NCBI GenBank assembly: GCA_035610365.1
Contig: CM069435.1
Coordinates: 1,762,001-1,826,000, forward strand
Source: Aquatica leii
Taxonomy: Eukaryota > Arthropoda > Insecta > Coleoptera > Lampyridae
Reading direction: 5' to 3'
DNA: 64,000 bases
The notes beneath the pieces are model-generated. The model was given only the letters and a program-made list of their open reading frames with translations, was not told the origin of the DNA and did no database searches. A program made the position numbers and the translations under genes. Within the stretch, counting starts at the first letter, position 1; the number at the start of each line of letters is the position of its first letter. Below, piece by piece: positions 10,501-23,189 of the stretch.

Positions 10501-12063
10501 AGAACATACGAGAATGAGCGATTTGTACTGAGAACTAAAAAGTTATCCGATCCCATTAAAAAAAGTAAATTTTATAACTTTGTGACTACTTCTGAAAATA
10601 AAAGTAAAGCTACTTCTAATAAAAAGTTGCAAGATGCAACAGATATAACTCTTTTTCGAAAAACATTTATGTTGGCTAATCAACGTGGATTTGACACAAA
10701 AATTTCAGCATCTTACGAAATTTTGAATTATTGCAAATATCTTTTTGACGCAGAAGGATTTTACAGGAAATTAACAGTGGTACAAACACGCATCAGGATG
10801 TTTTAAATTTACAAACTTTGAAAATTTATATTGTTCATGGTATGGCATTTATTCATCGAATCCAATTAAAAAAATTCAACACGTTTGGAGATTTTGCTGA
10901 GGCATTCTTCAAAAGAATTCATAATCTTTTCTTGCAGCTAAATGTAAAACGAGTAGATATTATATTTGACATATAATGATGATATTTCAATTAAATACTT
11001 GAAGTCAACTTTACGGAGCAAAGGTCAAATAATTAAAAATTTTATAATTACAAATAATTACACAAAGATTCCAACTAATTGTAATAATTTTTTTTCAAAT
11101 ACTGAAAATAAATTACAGCTTGTTCGATTTCTCTGTGCTGCTGTTCCTAGATACATACACGTGAAAGAAGATTGCGAGTTATATATTTGTGGAGGATTTG
11201 ATGATCCAACAAAATGTTTTAAACTACAGGACTCTTTTTTTTTTAAGTACCTGACTTAAATTCGAACCATTTAGAAGCCGATTCAAGACTGTTTTGTCAC
11301 ATATTTCACGCAATTAAAATCCAATCTGCCCATATCATAATCCTTAGCGCTGATACAGATGTTTTTATCTTAGGAATTTATTTTTGGAATAAGCTAGCAC
11401 GTCTAGGTTGTTTAGGTCTATGGTTCGACGGTTCTTATAAGAAGAAATACATTTCAGGATGTCATTTGACTGCTCAATCCTTTGGCGAAAACATTTGTCG
11501 TATTTTGCCAGCATTACACTCACTAACTGGTTGCGATTCGACTAGCAGATTGGGCTCAAAAAAATTGTTTAAAAGCTGCATCGTTAGATTTTGTACAAAA
11601 AGCTCTAATGCATTTAGGGAATCCATACCTAAGTGTCGAACAGTTAACAGAATTAGAAACTATTTGCATCTATCTTTTCTCAAAAAAAAATTAACTGCTG
11701 ATCAACTTCGGTTTAAATTAATTTCTCAAAATATCGGCTTCAAATTAAATTTATTAAAAGTAATTTGCACATCAGATGCTCTACATTTACATTTGTTAAG
11801 AGCTTCAGCACAAACATATGTATGGATAAATGCTGACCAAACACTATTACAGCCTATTGATTATACCTTATTAAGGTATGAAAAAAAGATGGTAAATTGT
11901 ACCCACGGCAACTGACGAAGCCACCATTGCCCGAATTGTTAATTCAACCCTGTAAATGTACAGCAAAATGTCAAGCAAAGGCTTGTTCTTGCAAAAAATC
12001 ACAACTGAATTGTATTTTGTTATGCAAATGTATTAATAATGATTGTAAAAATAAAAAAGATTG
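7514..12063 (+). pseudogene. Decayed single-exon gene: Zn-finger, PIN/FEN1-like nuclease, CXC tail
   Basis: A continuous homology of about 1,500 codons runs through several frames. I recognise it as a large uncharacterised animal family, multi-copy in arthropods, cnidarians and molluscs. N-terminus: CLVCDK and WHRSCM (zinc-binding), a second CLICGK, then AMEVRYHKHYYRDF. Middle: WTPFQQILSS, FLEGGGLDSILIEA, RGIRAHKLLYEAL, YELHLLTTRQMLPYFF, DPIKKSKFYNF. C-terminal nuclease-like part: acidic residues in VDIIFD, HLEADSR, LSADTDVF and SLTGCDSTSR, fitting a PIN/FEN1-like metal site. The end, PCKCTAKCQAKACSCKK at 11949-12000, is a CXC (TSO1/tesmin-like) Cys cluster. Breaks: TAA at 7856-7858; frame changes near 7930, 9185 (A9), 9790 (A6), 10425, 10800, 10967, 11250 and 11883 (A7). 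Start ATG 7514 precedes the first Cys pair. There are no introns, so a retrocopy or mobile gene is likely. Biochemical function is not established; the nuclease reading is inference. Confidence 0.8.
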
Positions 12064-12705
12064 ATTAATTATTTTTTTTTATTAGTTATGTAAAATTTTG
12101 CTTTTTTTCTAATAAATTTTTTTAAATCAATTCTTGTTTAATTTTTCAATAAAACAACAATTAAAATTGATGTAAAGCATTTGTTCAGTCCATTTACTCG
12201 ATATCCAAGAGGATGTGATATAAAAAAAATGGACCGAGAAACCTCCTGGCAACATTCAGAATCATAATCTGCAAGCTTTTCAAGTTCAAAACAATTTACA
12301 GAATGCGGTCCTCATATTTTGCACACTCAAATCTCTCCAGCTCCCGGTCTAACTGGCTTTTTCTATTTAAATTTAATGGCACGAATACCCTTATTTTGAC
12401 AGATTCAATGTCAAACCGATCCGAGACAACCTCTATTACAAACTGTCAAAATAAAGTCGAGAATAAAGTAAAGTACAAACGTTGCAATAGCACTTAATTT
12501 AAAACTTTATTGTAGGATGATTTATTCAAAGTTTCTTTTAATAAAGTACTTTATTTAAATGTTTTATATTTTACAGTTAGTAATAGTTAATTTTTAAAAA
12601 TACTAAGTAGTTTTAAATATAAAAAAAAAATTAGGGCGTGTACTAGTGTACACATGTAAGAAGTGAAACTTCTTTATGGCCTTATTTTTCGCAAAATGAT
12701 CTAAA
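12064..12705. other. 3' flank, no gene seen
   Basis: AATAAA-type signals occur near 12110 and 12149, suitable as polyadenylation signals for the preceding gene copy. The ORF at 12303-12497 has no recognisable motif and was not accepted. Confidence 0.4.
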
Positions 12706-13055
12706 TGCAACTTTTCAGAAATTGGTTAAATAAAGTTAAATTAGATAAATTTTAAACAAAAGGATTTTATTATCATAGACATGAATACAAATTTTTGTAA
12801 ATCAATTAACTAATTTTTGTAGATTCAATTTCATATTTCAGTTACCATAAGCCATTAATTACAAAAATATATAATAACGATGACAATGATAGTAATAATT
12901 CTATTACAATTAATGAAATGCTGTAATAATCTTAGTAGCAAAAAATTAAAGTGAAATAATTGTATTATTTGTATTCATGTCTATGATAATAAAATCCTTT
13001 TGTTTAAACTTTATCTAATTTAACTTCATTTAACCAATTTCTGAAAAGTTGCATG
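12706..13055. repeat. Inverted repeat, about 90-bp arms
   Basis: ATGCAACTTTTCAGAAATTG through TAGACATGAATACAAAT at 12706-12792 is mirrored at about 12968-13055, with a loop of about 170 bp. Arms differ by only a few bases. No coding content; probably a MITE or fold-back element. Confidence 0.75.
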
Positions 13056-13185
13056 TATATCAATTAATTGATGTTCATTAAATTAGCAGTCTTATTAATT
13101 AATAAATACTATTTTAATGAAATCATATACATTGACTGATAGTTACAATAAGAAACTGAGGTTAACCTTAAATATTTTAAATTTA

Positions 13186-13340
13186 AAATTAGATAAATTT
13201 TAAACAAAAGGATTTTATTATAATAGACATAAATACAAATAATACAATTATTTCACTTTAACTTTTTGCTACTAAGATTTTTACAGCATTTCATTAATTG
13301 AAATAGAATTATTACTATCATTGTCATCGTTCAAACAGAA
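13186..13340. repeat. Further inverted copy of the same unit
   Basis: The segment from the left arm AAACAAAAGGATTTTATTA through the loop (TTTTTGCTACTAAGATT, CATTTCATTAATTG, TCATTGTCATCGTTC) repeats 12875-13010 in reverse orientation. Together with the previous feature this shows at least three copies of the arm in 640 bp. Confidence 0.7.
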
Positions 13341-13487
13341 ACTGCGGTTAACCTTAAATATATTAAATTTAAAATGTCATCGTTCAATCAGAAACTGAGG
13401 TTAACCTTAAATATATTAAATTTTAAATGTCATCGTTCAATCAGAAACTGAGGTTAACCTTAAATATTTTAAATTTAAATTAATAAC
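13326..13487. repeat. 53-bp tandem repeat, three copies
   Basis: The unit begins GTCATCGTTCAATCAGAAAC, continues TGAGGTTAACCTTAAATAT and ends in an AT stretch. Copies start at about 13326, 13376 and 13428. A fourth partial copy is at 13152-13190. The unit boundary falls inside the previous repeat, so the array grew from its end. Confidence 0.8.
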
Positions 13488-13664
13488 ATATTTCAGAATT
13501 TATACTCTATGTCAATTAATTCCACCCAAGTATTAGAAAAATAGATATAATTACTTACTTTTGTTAAAAATCCACTGGAATTAGAATTAAAATGAAGCCT
13601 TTGATTTTGTTGATCACTTTATTATTGATATATTATTTATCACGTCGCTATTGCGATTCAGAAA

Positions 13665-13740
13665 AAATGTGACGCGTAACCAAAAATAAAAAATGTGACG
13701 CGTAACCATGTGACGCGTAAGCGAAAAATGTGACGGTAAA
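13665..13740. repeat. Short tandem repeat around TGTGACGCGTAA
   Basis: AATGTGACGCGTAACC-type units occur four times with variable spacing (from about 13667, 13693, 13709 and 13727), the last one reading TGTGACGGTAA. Array-like, but too short to assign. Confidence 0.65.
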
Positions 13741-16700
13741 TTTTTTTCCAACGCCGATAAAGAAGTTTCACTTCAATTAGTTTTACTATTTTAAATAATG
13801 AAATTTTTAACAAAAGTAATTTGTGATATTTACTTATATACAAACAACCATCTAACTTAAATCACAAAAAAACGAAATTTAATATTGTTCACTTTATAAA
13901 AATCTTACGTTTTGCAAAATAATACTTTATTCAACAAAACAAAACAGTTTGTAATAAAGTTTTCAGAAAATCGCAAATTGTTTTTTTATATACATGGTTA
14001 CAGAATGAATTTGATAAAATAAGCTTACATAAATTGTAATTCAAACATATTTGTGTGTAATAAACTTAGTTTTTTTAATTACGTTTTAAAAAAAATAATT
14101 TGTTTACTTATTTATATATTTTTTTTAATTATTTTTATAATGTAGAATTTATGAATTTTATTTTATTTCTAAAAAATATATTTTGGCTTGAAACGATTTT
14201 GATAAAACCTTCACAATAGGTAGGCTCTGACAGGACGTTTCAAAATCCGTAAACATTTTAGTGTAAAATTCTATGATTTATTTGTTAGAAAACTTTCGTT
14301 ATTTCTCAAATAAAATTTAAGTTTTTTGAAAATTTTATAAAAGATTCAATTTTGTAAAGTCAGCATTGTATAAAAATACATTTTCATTAAAATACGAATG
14401 TATTGTATTCTTTCATTTTATTTTTAAAATTATTAAATTAAATAACACAATTAATTTCATATTCAAAATTTACATACTTTTAGTACAAATTATTTACTAA
14501 ACACAAAAAAAACTTTTTTTTACGTTATAAACTAAATTAACGTAAAAAAATAAGTTTAAAACAATAACTTTTGGTATTTGTTTAATTTTAATATTAATAA
14601 ATTAACATGGTTTTATTATTTTATTATAAATTGGTACTGTTCTAAAACGTATTACGAACATTGTGACTAGGTAATATAGAAATATTTTGTAAATAATATT
14701 ATAAATTAAACCAAATTATTTGAAATAAATAACTGTAAACGTACGTTTCTCATCTCTATCAAAACGACAGTCACAAACTGACATACATTTTTTGATTGAT
14801 GATTTGTTGTATTTTAAAAAATAGGCAATGTTGAAATTTGTTTAAAAATAAAAATTTAAAACACAATACATTGATAAAAATAAGCTTGCATATAAATACA
14901 TTAGATTTAGTTTTTGTAATCAAGCTTTGGTACCATTACAAAATTTGCACAATCAGATTAGACCAATTAAATTAAAAATATATAACAAAGTATTTGTTTT
15001 ATCCATTTACACAGGCGTTTAATATATTTTCTAAAACCGATTTAATATTTTTTTAAATAAGCTGCTTGTTATAATTATAAGAAACGAGCAACGTTTGTAC
15101 ATAGATTAATGTTAATATTTGTTATTATTTTATAAAAAATCTCAATAACATTTTTGTTTATGTTTTTAAACAATTATATAAAATATAAATTTGTTGTGAT
15201 AGTTTAAAAAAATATAACTCAATTATTAAAACTTATTTAATTAATTTAGTATATTACTATGTTTTAATTAAAATATATTAAACATTTTGGTTTTGTTAGT
15301 TAAACATTAAAGTATTAGAATAATTACTATTATACAAAATCTAAATTAATATAAAATACAAAAACTTATATGCAAATTAAATTTTTAATTAAATTGTAAA
15401 TACTTCCCTAGAAAATATAAATTTTCTGTTAATTACTTTTGAACGCCACTACACAGCGCAAAGCTACTAATAGTAATTACAAAAATATAATCTAGCGCAT
15501 TTAATAAATTAATTAATCGGATTTAACTAAAATTACAATTGTTTGTTATTTGAATACGCTTTACAACAGTAACGATCTTAGCGTTGTTAAATTATTGACG
15601 GTAATACTTTTAATTCTTTTCAGCTTTCTATTTCTTATTTAAAGGATAAAACAATGAATTTTACGTAATGAAGCTATAAAAACATTTTACTGCAGGTATT
15701 AAAACAAATAAAAATTGCTACAAAGTAAGTGGTTTTTCGTACGACTTGTATTTGAATTGGAAAGCAAGATCGTGCTTTGAATCTGTACTAAAATTAAATC
15801 AAAATATGCTAAATTTTGTTTTACAAGTATAAACTTTTAAATTACGCAAATAAATTTTTTTATAGCATAAAAAAGCATAGTGATTCATTTAAATTAAATA
15901 AATATGTAAAGTACATTTCTTATACTCAAGAAAATAGCCAAAATGAAAAGTAGTTTTCTAACATTTTAAATCTCAAAGGAAGAAAACTCTTTTATGCTGA
16001 CTTTATAGTTTGTGATATTGTCGCCACAAGTATTTGTACTACATTTCCGGTTTTTTGTGAACCGAAAAATTTTAAGTCGTAAATTTTAACTAGCATCTAA
16101 AAAAACAAATATTATATCTTTTTTTGGGTTTTTTTACAAATAATGATATCGTTTTTACGATAATGTTTTTGTACTTAAATTTGTGTTTTTATTACTTTTT
16201 TAGTAAGTCTACTTTCTACTACTTTTTATTATAAAATGTACCTACATTAAACACGTTAAAAATATTAATTTATTTTAGAGTAATACAAGTAACAGGTAAC
16301 ATGAAAAACTAATTTAAATAAAAATCACTAATTTTTTTGTTTTTTTTTACTATAGTACACTCAACTAAATAAAAAACGGGACAATTTAATTAGTTCGAAT
16401 GAAATAGTTAACGGTGTAAACTAGGCTTGTTAGCAAATGCGATCGGCATTTAGTTTGTTATAAAAATTATTTCGTGTTGGGTTTTTTATTTTAACAAAAC
16501 GTTTCTAAGATTTTAACAAAGCTACAATAATATGTATAACATTTATTTTAGAAACTAAATTGAAGTATTATTAAAGGTAAATAAACGTATACAGTATTTT
16601 TTTTTAATTACATTGTTACGTGCTGGTATTTTTAATTATTAATAACAATTTTGTTCAATTTACATACAAATTATAACAAACTATGTTTTTTTATTGGCCA

Positions 16701-17168
16701 TTTTTTAAATTATATTTTAAATGTTATTTTTTTAACTTTTAATAACAGTTTTGCAACTGTACAATTACAATAACAATGTTATATTACATATTATTTTAAA
16801 CTTGTTCACACTTTAGAATGTTTTGTCACTTATAAAGTAATTTAAGTTTCACTACACTTTGCAGAGTTGCCAAATTGATTTTACTGTTTATAGGTATATA
16901 TACAAGACACATTTAGAAACTACAAACTTTTATACACATAAACTTTTGCTTTACTATGATTTTTATTGAATAAAAGTATAATTATATAATAAAAAGTTTA
17001 ACTTGTATAGAATAATATAATAATTTTTAATCATTATTATCTATAAAATTTATTCTAGTACGGAACGTTTGTTTATTAGAAAAATAGCATTTTCCCTATT
17101 CGTCTTTATTGAAAGTATCTTATATTTACGCAGAAGTTAATTAAGGAATGATTGACGATAAAAAGATA
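13741..17168. other. Very AT-rich stretch, no gene seen
   Basis: Poly-A/T runs and short AT words dominate; no ORF has recognisable motifs and no structured repeat was noticed. Confidence 0.6.
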
Positions 17169-17294
17169 ATTGAACAGATTAGTGTTAAATCCTTCTAAGT
17201 AGGAGAGGGCGACAGAAAACAATACTTCATGTGTTTTTTAGTGTTTTCTGTCGCCTTCTCCTACCTAGAAGGATTTAACACCAATCTGTTTAAT
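17169..17294. repeat. Hairpin MITE, 52-bp arms
   Basis: AACAGATTAGTGTTAAATCC at the left and its complement at the right bracket a perfect inner stem GGCGACAGAAAAC/GTTTTCTGTCGCC. Arms are 17169-17220 and 17243-17294 with a 22-bp loop; paired positions sum to 34463. Few mismatches, so relatively young. Confidence 0.8.
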
Positions 17295-17379
17295 TAACGA
17301 ACTAATTACTTACATGTTTGCCACTAACTAAGCATTGTAAACCTAACCACAAAACTAAAAACAATAAAAGATGTAAAAG

Positions 17380-18010
17380 CAAAATTAGATACAATACATA
17401 TTAATCCACAAAAAATTAAAAACTAAAATGACCAACTAAAAATAGAAAATTACCAATTAAAGACAAAACTTGAACAACAAGAAGAGAAAAAGGAGATACT
17501 AAAAAGAGAAATAAGAAGAAAGAACAAAATCATACATGGATGAAGATCCAAAAGAAAGCGACTATCAATTACAAATAAAAATATATAAAAAACAAAGTAA
17601 TAGAGGTTTGAAGAATTGGAAAACAACAACAAAATTTTGCTCAATATTAATCAAACTAAAACTTGAACAAAGAAACTAAAAGTCTTAAAAGCAGTCAAAA
17701 AGCTAAAAAAACAAGATTTATAAAAGGAAGAATGCAAAAAAACGGCACTATTGAAAATTACATAAGGAATCAACAATAAAGGACGCCACACTGTTATGAA
17801 AAATGATAATAAATGGATATGTTACACTAGATCAATTAAAAGACTTAAAATTGACAGAATTGCAAGCACAAAGAACAAATCATAGCTAAAGCCAAACAAC
17901 AAAAACAGAATTACCAAAAACCGTGGAAACTAAATCAAAATAAAAAAAGAATGAACGATCAGTAAAAGATTTTTAAATAATTAAAACAAAAATTAGGCTA
18001 CAAATGATAA
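17380..18010 (+). pseudogene. Lysine-rich coiled-coil remnant, possible LINE ORF1
   Basis: The plus strand is purine-rich here. Broken frames read LEQQEEKKEILKREIRRKNK followed by IIHG, and later LKDLKLTELQAQRTN. Such Lys/Glu-rich heptad-like segments followed by NxIIxG are seen in the ORF1-like part of several insect LINEs. No single frame is open for long and no zinc knuckle or RRM was seen, so this is a tentative call; random A-rich sequence can mimic lysine-rich protein. Confidence 0.25.
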
Positions 18011-18375
18011 ATTCAAATTTTATGCGGAAAACTTATAAAAAAATGAAAAAACTTATAATAGAAAATGGAAAACGGTAACCACAAAGATAAATGGAAACCA
18101 CAGCAAGCATAAAAAACACATATTTTTGTGTGATTTTTGTACTGTATGAATTTTGTATTGGAACGTACCATTTTTGACATATAAAACATCTGCCAGTGTG
18201 ATATATTACATATTAAAACAACCACTTTTAGCCCGTGGGTTTTCACATTCTTATGCTGTGCTAATTTTGAATACTAAATGGCGGTTGGAGATGTGGTTGT
18301 TGTACGGAATTTGTTGAGGTTAGAATGTATTTTTATTTTAAGACGAAATTTAATTTTTTTATTCTATCAGTAACA

Positions 18376-18460
18376 ACTTTGGTCACCTGCACGTGTTCTT
18401 TTAACTTTGGTTACCTGCAAATGTTTTTTAACTTTGGAATACTGGCACCTGTTTTTTTAT
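18376..18460. repeat. Three diverged copies of a ~30-bp unit
   Basis: AACTTTGGTCACCTGCACGT, AACTTTGGTTACCTGCAAAT and AACTTTGGAATACTGGCACC each run into a T-rich end (GTTCTTTT or similar). A 61-codon ORF begins just after at 18459 but has no recognised motif. Confidence 0.7.
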
Positions 18461-18925
18461 GTTGGAAAATTTCTATGATGACAATACAATTAATGAAGTA
18501 TTGAAAATTGTTTTGGATGCGTATTCTGCGGACTTACTTTCAATGAGGATATCAAAACCTGTTTCGAGAATTTTCTCGCAACAAAAGTTGTTAGCGACTA
18601 ACCCAGTTAAATTCATTCGTAAGCTTTGTGGTGCTAAATTGTAAAACAAATTAAAAAGGCACCAAAACGATTAGAAGCTAGAATGATAGACACCGTTTAA
18701 ATATATCTAACACTGAAAGAGAATAAATGAGAAGATACTGATTATAACGACAACTATATATTTTTTTTCTAATAAGAAGACAAAAAGAGGTCAAAAAATT
18801 ATAGTTTTAAAAAACTAAAACAAAAACACGCTTTGATAGCAAACCGAATTCAAAAATAATTTTTACTTATGAAGAGCTTATAGTAGACAACAGAAAATCT
18901 AATAAACAATCATTATTAATAACCT

Positions 18926-19139
18926 CAAAATAAAATTATAGCAAAACATAATTTATTAACAAAATAATTTAATTCAGAGTAAAAAAACGTGGGGTGCAGT
19001 TTACTATATTTGCATAATTTTTTTTGATAAGTAGTAGAATGGAATAATTCTAAGATTTAATATCATGTCCCCCACGCTTTTTTTAACTCCCGAATTGAAT
19101 TTGTTGTTAATGATTTATGTTTTGCTATAATTTTGTTTT
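18926..19139. repeat. Fold-back element, ~70-bp arms
   Basis: AATTATAGCAAAACATAA to AAACGTGGGG on the left pairs with CCCCCACGC to TTATGTTTTGCTATAATT on the right. Loop about 70 bp; several mismatches. Typical MITE structure, no coding sequence. Confidence 0.75.
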
Positions 19140-20339
19140 CGTCTATCATTAAAATACTTTGACCGGACCCTAAATAACGCCTGTCAATTGGTGTAAATAA
19201 CCAATGTCCCCAATCATACGTGATTCTAAATTATCTACTCAATGTACTTAATAGACTCGCTTAATAAAAATATAAGAAAAAAATATAAGACAATTTTTAC
19301 CACAAAGAACCATCATAAGTACCACAAATACATTAAAATCGATGTATCCATTCATAATGTGTATGAAAGCAAATAATTAAAAATGAAGGTCTTACTAAAC
19401 CCAAGCGTTAGGGTACATGTGTCGCCCTTATTGCAACCAAAACGAAAACATAATTATTTTTGCATATGTCAAACATGAAACTGATAGCTTAACTCTAAGA
19501 AACCTGGAAAGTGGACACTAGCTAAAATAAAGAATATAAATTTAAGCATACGCAAAGGACAAAAGCCTAAAGTCTAAAACCAACCCAGAAGAAACGTAAA
19601 TGAAAACTGCTTTTCCAGTATTCTCAATCGAATGTGTTCAAAAGTCGCATAAACGGAATGAAACTTCTAAAAACCAAAAAGAGTGTAACTAACAGAAAAG
19701 AATGTATCAAAAGAAAGACACTCGTTGTAAGGTCGATAGAAGTCAAAACGCTAGCAAATCAAGGCCCTAAAATCCAATAAAACCCCAACTCACAGATTCA
19801 AATGTAACCATGCATATTATTCCCAAAACTAACTAAACTTAAGAAATAAAAAGTGGGGATATCGGGATAGTTTTGACATGTTTTTCTAAATAAAATAGAG
19901 AATCTAAACCAATACCAAAATTTGGGTTTCTATTAAAACTTTAAACCGACGTTTCATTTTGACATGTGATTAAAAAAAATTATGGTGTCCCGAATTGTCC
20001 TGCAAATGGGAATTAGGACACTTATTTATTTTGATAAAAATGATCGATATCCCTGAAATGAGGCGGATTGAGACAAAGAACAATTAAAACAAATACTACT
20101 AAGTAAGCTTGTTGGATAGATTTTTTGGTAAACTCGTAGCCACCTCTAAGCAAAAGTGTCGGCTGTAGTAACAATCTTTTAATTTGTTTTTTGTTTATTA
20201 CGCTGACATCATATACGACAATTTTTTTGGCACACGCTTTTTCCTTGTTTAATAGAAGCCTTTTTCTCTTTTGTAACTGTTGGTTTGCAAGCATTTCTGC
20301 TATTACTTAGCGATTCGATCACAGAAGCGGTTCAATTGT
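19140..20339. other. No gene recognised
   Basis: From 19985 onward it includes GTGTCCCGAATTGTCCTGC and GGGAATTAGGACAC, which look like subterminal repeats of the jerky/pogo remnant that follows. The minus-strand ORF at 20022-20294 is in the expected 3' part of that remnant but shows no conserved motif. Confidence 0.4.
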
Positions 20340-20660
20340 TGGAATTGTGATCTTAATCTATTAATTTTGGTAATTGTTTTAAAACTTTATTTCTATCAAG
20401 AGGAATAACCCCTGTGCTCGGAAATCTCTTTCTAATATTTTCACACATCATTTCCAAATTATCCAGCGTTTTTTTAACAATGACAGAAAACATTACTTTA
20501 GTATAGGGCCCTTATATTTTCTTTTCCAATCTTACAGCACACGTCGCCATGCTTTTTTCAAAGGAACAAAAACCGTCACGTCCAACGGCTGGGTCAAACG
20601 AGTAGATGACCCCGTCAAATTTATCCTAATGCCGTTTGTAACGTTTGTTTACTATAGTTT
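20340..20660 (-). pseudogene. Jerky/pogo-type DDE transposase, C-terminal fragment
   Basis: On the minus strand the frame reads RLTQPLDVTVFVPLKKAWRR, a TAA stop, then DWKRKYKGP. A frame change leads to KKTLDNLEMMCENIRKRFPS, then TGVIPLDRNKVLKQLPK. This is the end of the DDE_1 catalytic core: the third catalytic Asp lies in QPLD, and the FxxTGIxPLDRxxVL motif follows it. Upstream coding sequence (first two catalytic Asp) is missing, so the copy is 5' deleted. GTCC/GGAC-type short repeats at 19985-20025 and 21030-21075 may mark the element's ends. Confidence 0.75.
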
Positions 20661-22637
20661 TAATAGATTTTTGTCCCAGGCATTTCTTCTATTTTTGGAC
20701 CATTGTCCCGATTGACCCCTTGAAGTGACATTTTTTTGTGTAAAAAATTGTATCTGCTGTTTTTTAACCTTTTTTGTTCGATTTTTTTTTATAAAACATC
20801 TCAGTCTATGATATACGAAAATTTCAAAGTCTTGGTTTTATTTTATTTTTGATCAATAACAAAATCGATAACTCTCATTGATATTTAAGGCACTTTTATT
20901 CTCACTATTCGTCTTTAAACTAACAGATTAACACTATAAATGCAAGAGCCTGCAAGTCTATTTTGATTTATACCTACTAACCGAGCAGAAAACATTGACC
21001 TCAAAACAAAGTTGCCCCTTATGTAAATAAATAAGCAAGTGTCTCAATTCACCCTTTAGTCCTGATTTGCCTTTTTTGACGATATGCGGATTTAAAAATA
21101 AAAAGATAAAAAGATAAACTATAATACTTGAACCAAAACATTATTTTGTATATATTTTTATTTTTGGTGTCAGCAAATTGCTAAGAAGTACACTACACTT
21201 CTTAGAACAGTATATTAAAAGATTACTTAATGCAACAGAGATTTTTTTTGCTAAAAATTTTAGTTTTTTTTTAATTTTTAATGGGACATTTATTTTTTCC
21301 AAAAGGCGCTGTCGTACTACATAAAATATTTAAAACACGGAGTGTTTTATGCAGTTTTAAACATTTTTAGTAGAATTACAGTAAAGAGTAGAAACGTTAT
21401 TATTTTTGAACTATTTTATACGTTAAAATAGCCCTGATTCAAACCTACAAATTTTACTATTTTTATTTTCTTTGTCATACATTAAAATCGATACTGTATT
21501 CTGCAAAAACAGTAATTATATTTTGCAAACATTAAAAATCATTAGTAAAAATAAAAATAATTATGCGATTTGACACGTGCAAATTTTTTTGAAAAGCAAG
21601 AGTTTGTTAATGTCACAAACATTCAAAAACATAAAATTTATGTATACTCATAAATTTAAATAATTTTATTAGCGTAAAACCTAATGAAGACATTAACCAC
21701 GACGTTTTAATTTTATTGTGAATAAAAGTGTTTTAAACGTAAACATTTTTATAAAAATGTTTGAGTTAAAAAGAAGTAATTTTTCTGCAAATAAAAATAT
21801 AAAAATCTTATTTGCAATTTTTCTTTTTTTTTAATACATAGTAAATATGCGAGTGTTTAAGCTTCAAACACTTAGTTATTTATCTACTTAAAAATTGTTT
21901 TATTTAAGAATTTTGAAAATTTAATAGTTTTGATGTAATTAAAACAATGAACTTATAACAATGCCAAACCCAATTTTTTTTATTTAAAAAACAAATACTG
22001 CAAAAAATTTAAGCAAAAAAAATCACTGATCTTAAATTCTACATTAAGTTGATTTATTTATATATATCAGTGATATTTGAAACGAAATTAATAAAAAAAC
22101 GTTTAACACCAAAAGTATTAAAAAGCAATTGAGTTAAGTTATTGTATTCTAAACGACTGAAAGAGCGTCTGGTATAAACTTTATTGTTAAATTTGTCTGA
22201 ATTCTTTTGTAGCAAATAAATTTGTAACAGATTTAGTTTAAGCTGAGATGCAATTTAATTCTATAAAACATTGTTAAATTTACTTTGTAAAAAGTTTTTC
22301 AATGCTGTCACTTTTGAACGTAATAACTATTTAAATGACTGATATTGTCATGCAAAAACTGAAACAGAAAATTGAATTTTAAATTTAACAATTTTGCTCA
22401 TTTAAAGTATTTGTTGGATTACGAAACTTGAAACGCTGCCAACAAATTAAACTGCTATAACGAGTAAAATTATGAATATAAAAACTTTAATTCATTAAAT
22501 ACTTTGTAATGCAACGTTTTAAAATTTGTAAATTCATAGTTTAAATCTTTTTTTTATATTTTAATTTTTTTTTGTACTTTCAAGCTTTATTTTATTAAAT
22601 AAATTTTAATTTAAAAAATGGATCCATCGAGTATGGT
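20661..22637. other. AT-rich, no gene; short shared repeat
   Basis: About 20690-21075 may be the 5' part of the pogo remnant. At 21146-21215 the words TTTTTATTTTTGGTGTCAGC and AAATTGCTAAGAA recur in similar form at 41788-41832, with TTCTTAGAAC nearby in both, so they belong to one small repeat family. The rest is low-complexity AT sequence. Confidence 0.5.
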
Positions 22638-22716
22638 TGAAGTTTAATAAAAGGGTTCAAATCTGAAGTCATAACAACCATATTAACATTTATTTTATTT
22701 TCTTTGATCTAATTAA

Positions 22717-22766
22717 TTGGCGACATGTTTCGGCTTGTAAAAACAATTAAGCCATCTTCAGGCGTA
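22717..22766 (-). ncRNA. Hammerhead-like motif, left end of the Penelope pair
   Basis: Minus-strand reading: CGCCTGAAGA, extra T, stem II GGCTT/AAGCC with a long T-rich loop, GAAAC, stem III ACATGT, cleavage triplet GTC before GCC. Same form as the motif at 26362-26412. Confidence 0.6.
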
Positions 22767-23189
22767 GTAAAACTAGGTAAAAAACGTAATTACAAAACAT
22801 TCAATTGATTAAAATTTACAAAAATTATAAAAATTTAAATTATGATAAATAACTTTAAACTTACTTGAATTAAGTAGTACATTTATCTAGTGTCAGGTAA
22901 GAATTATTGATTAACACGTTAAACAAGAACACTTCTTAACGAAAAGAGTGCACATAATTAATGAATAAAGTAAAATTATTACATGTTAACGTACAGACAC
23001 ACAAACAAAATGTGATATATAAAATACCTCTAAATATGACCCTGACCTAAGTATCGATATATAATAATGTATTAAATTTTTAACAAATTTCGAACGTTAA
23101 AATTATGACCAAATTACTAAAAAACCTACACTGTAAAAAACCAAAAACAACAAACTAACAGATCACAGGGCTACAGAGTTTGGCTAAAA

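Noticed and set aside
17450-17644. Minus-strand ORF in the purine-rich block
   Set aside because: Low-complexity Phe/Leu/Ser translation of the complement of an A/G-rich strand.
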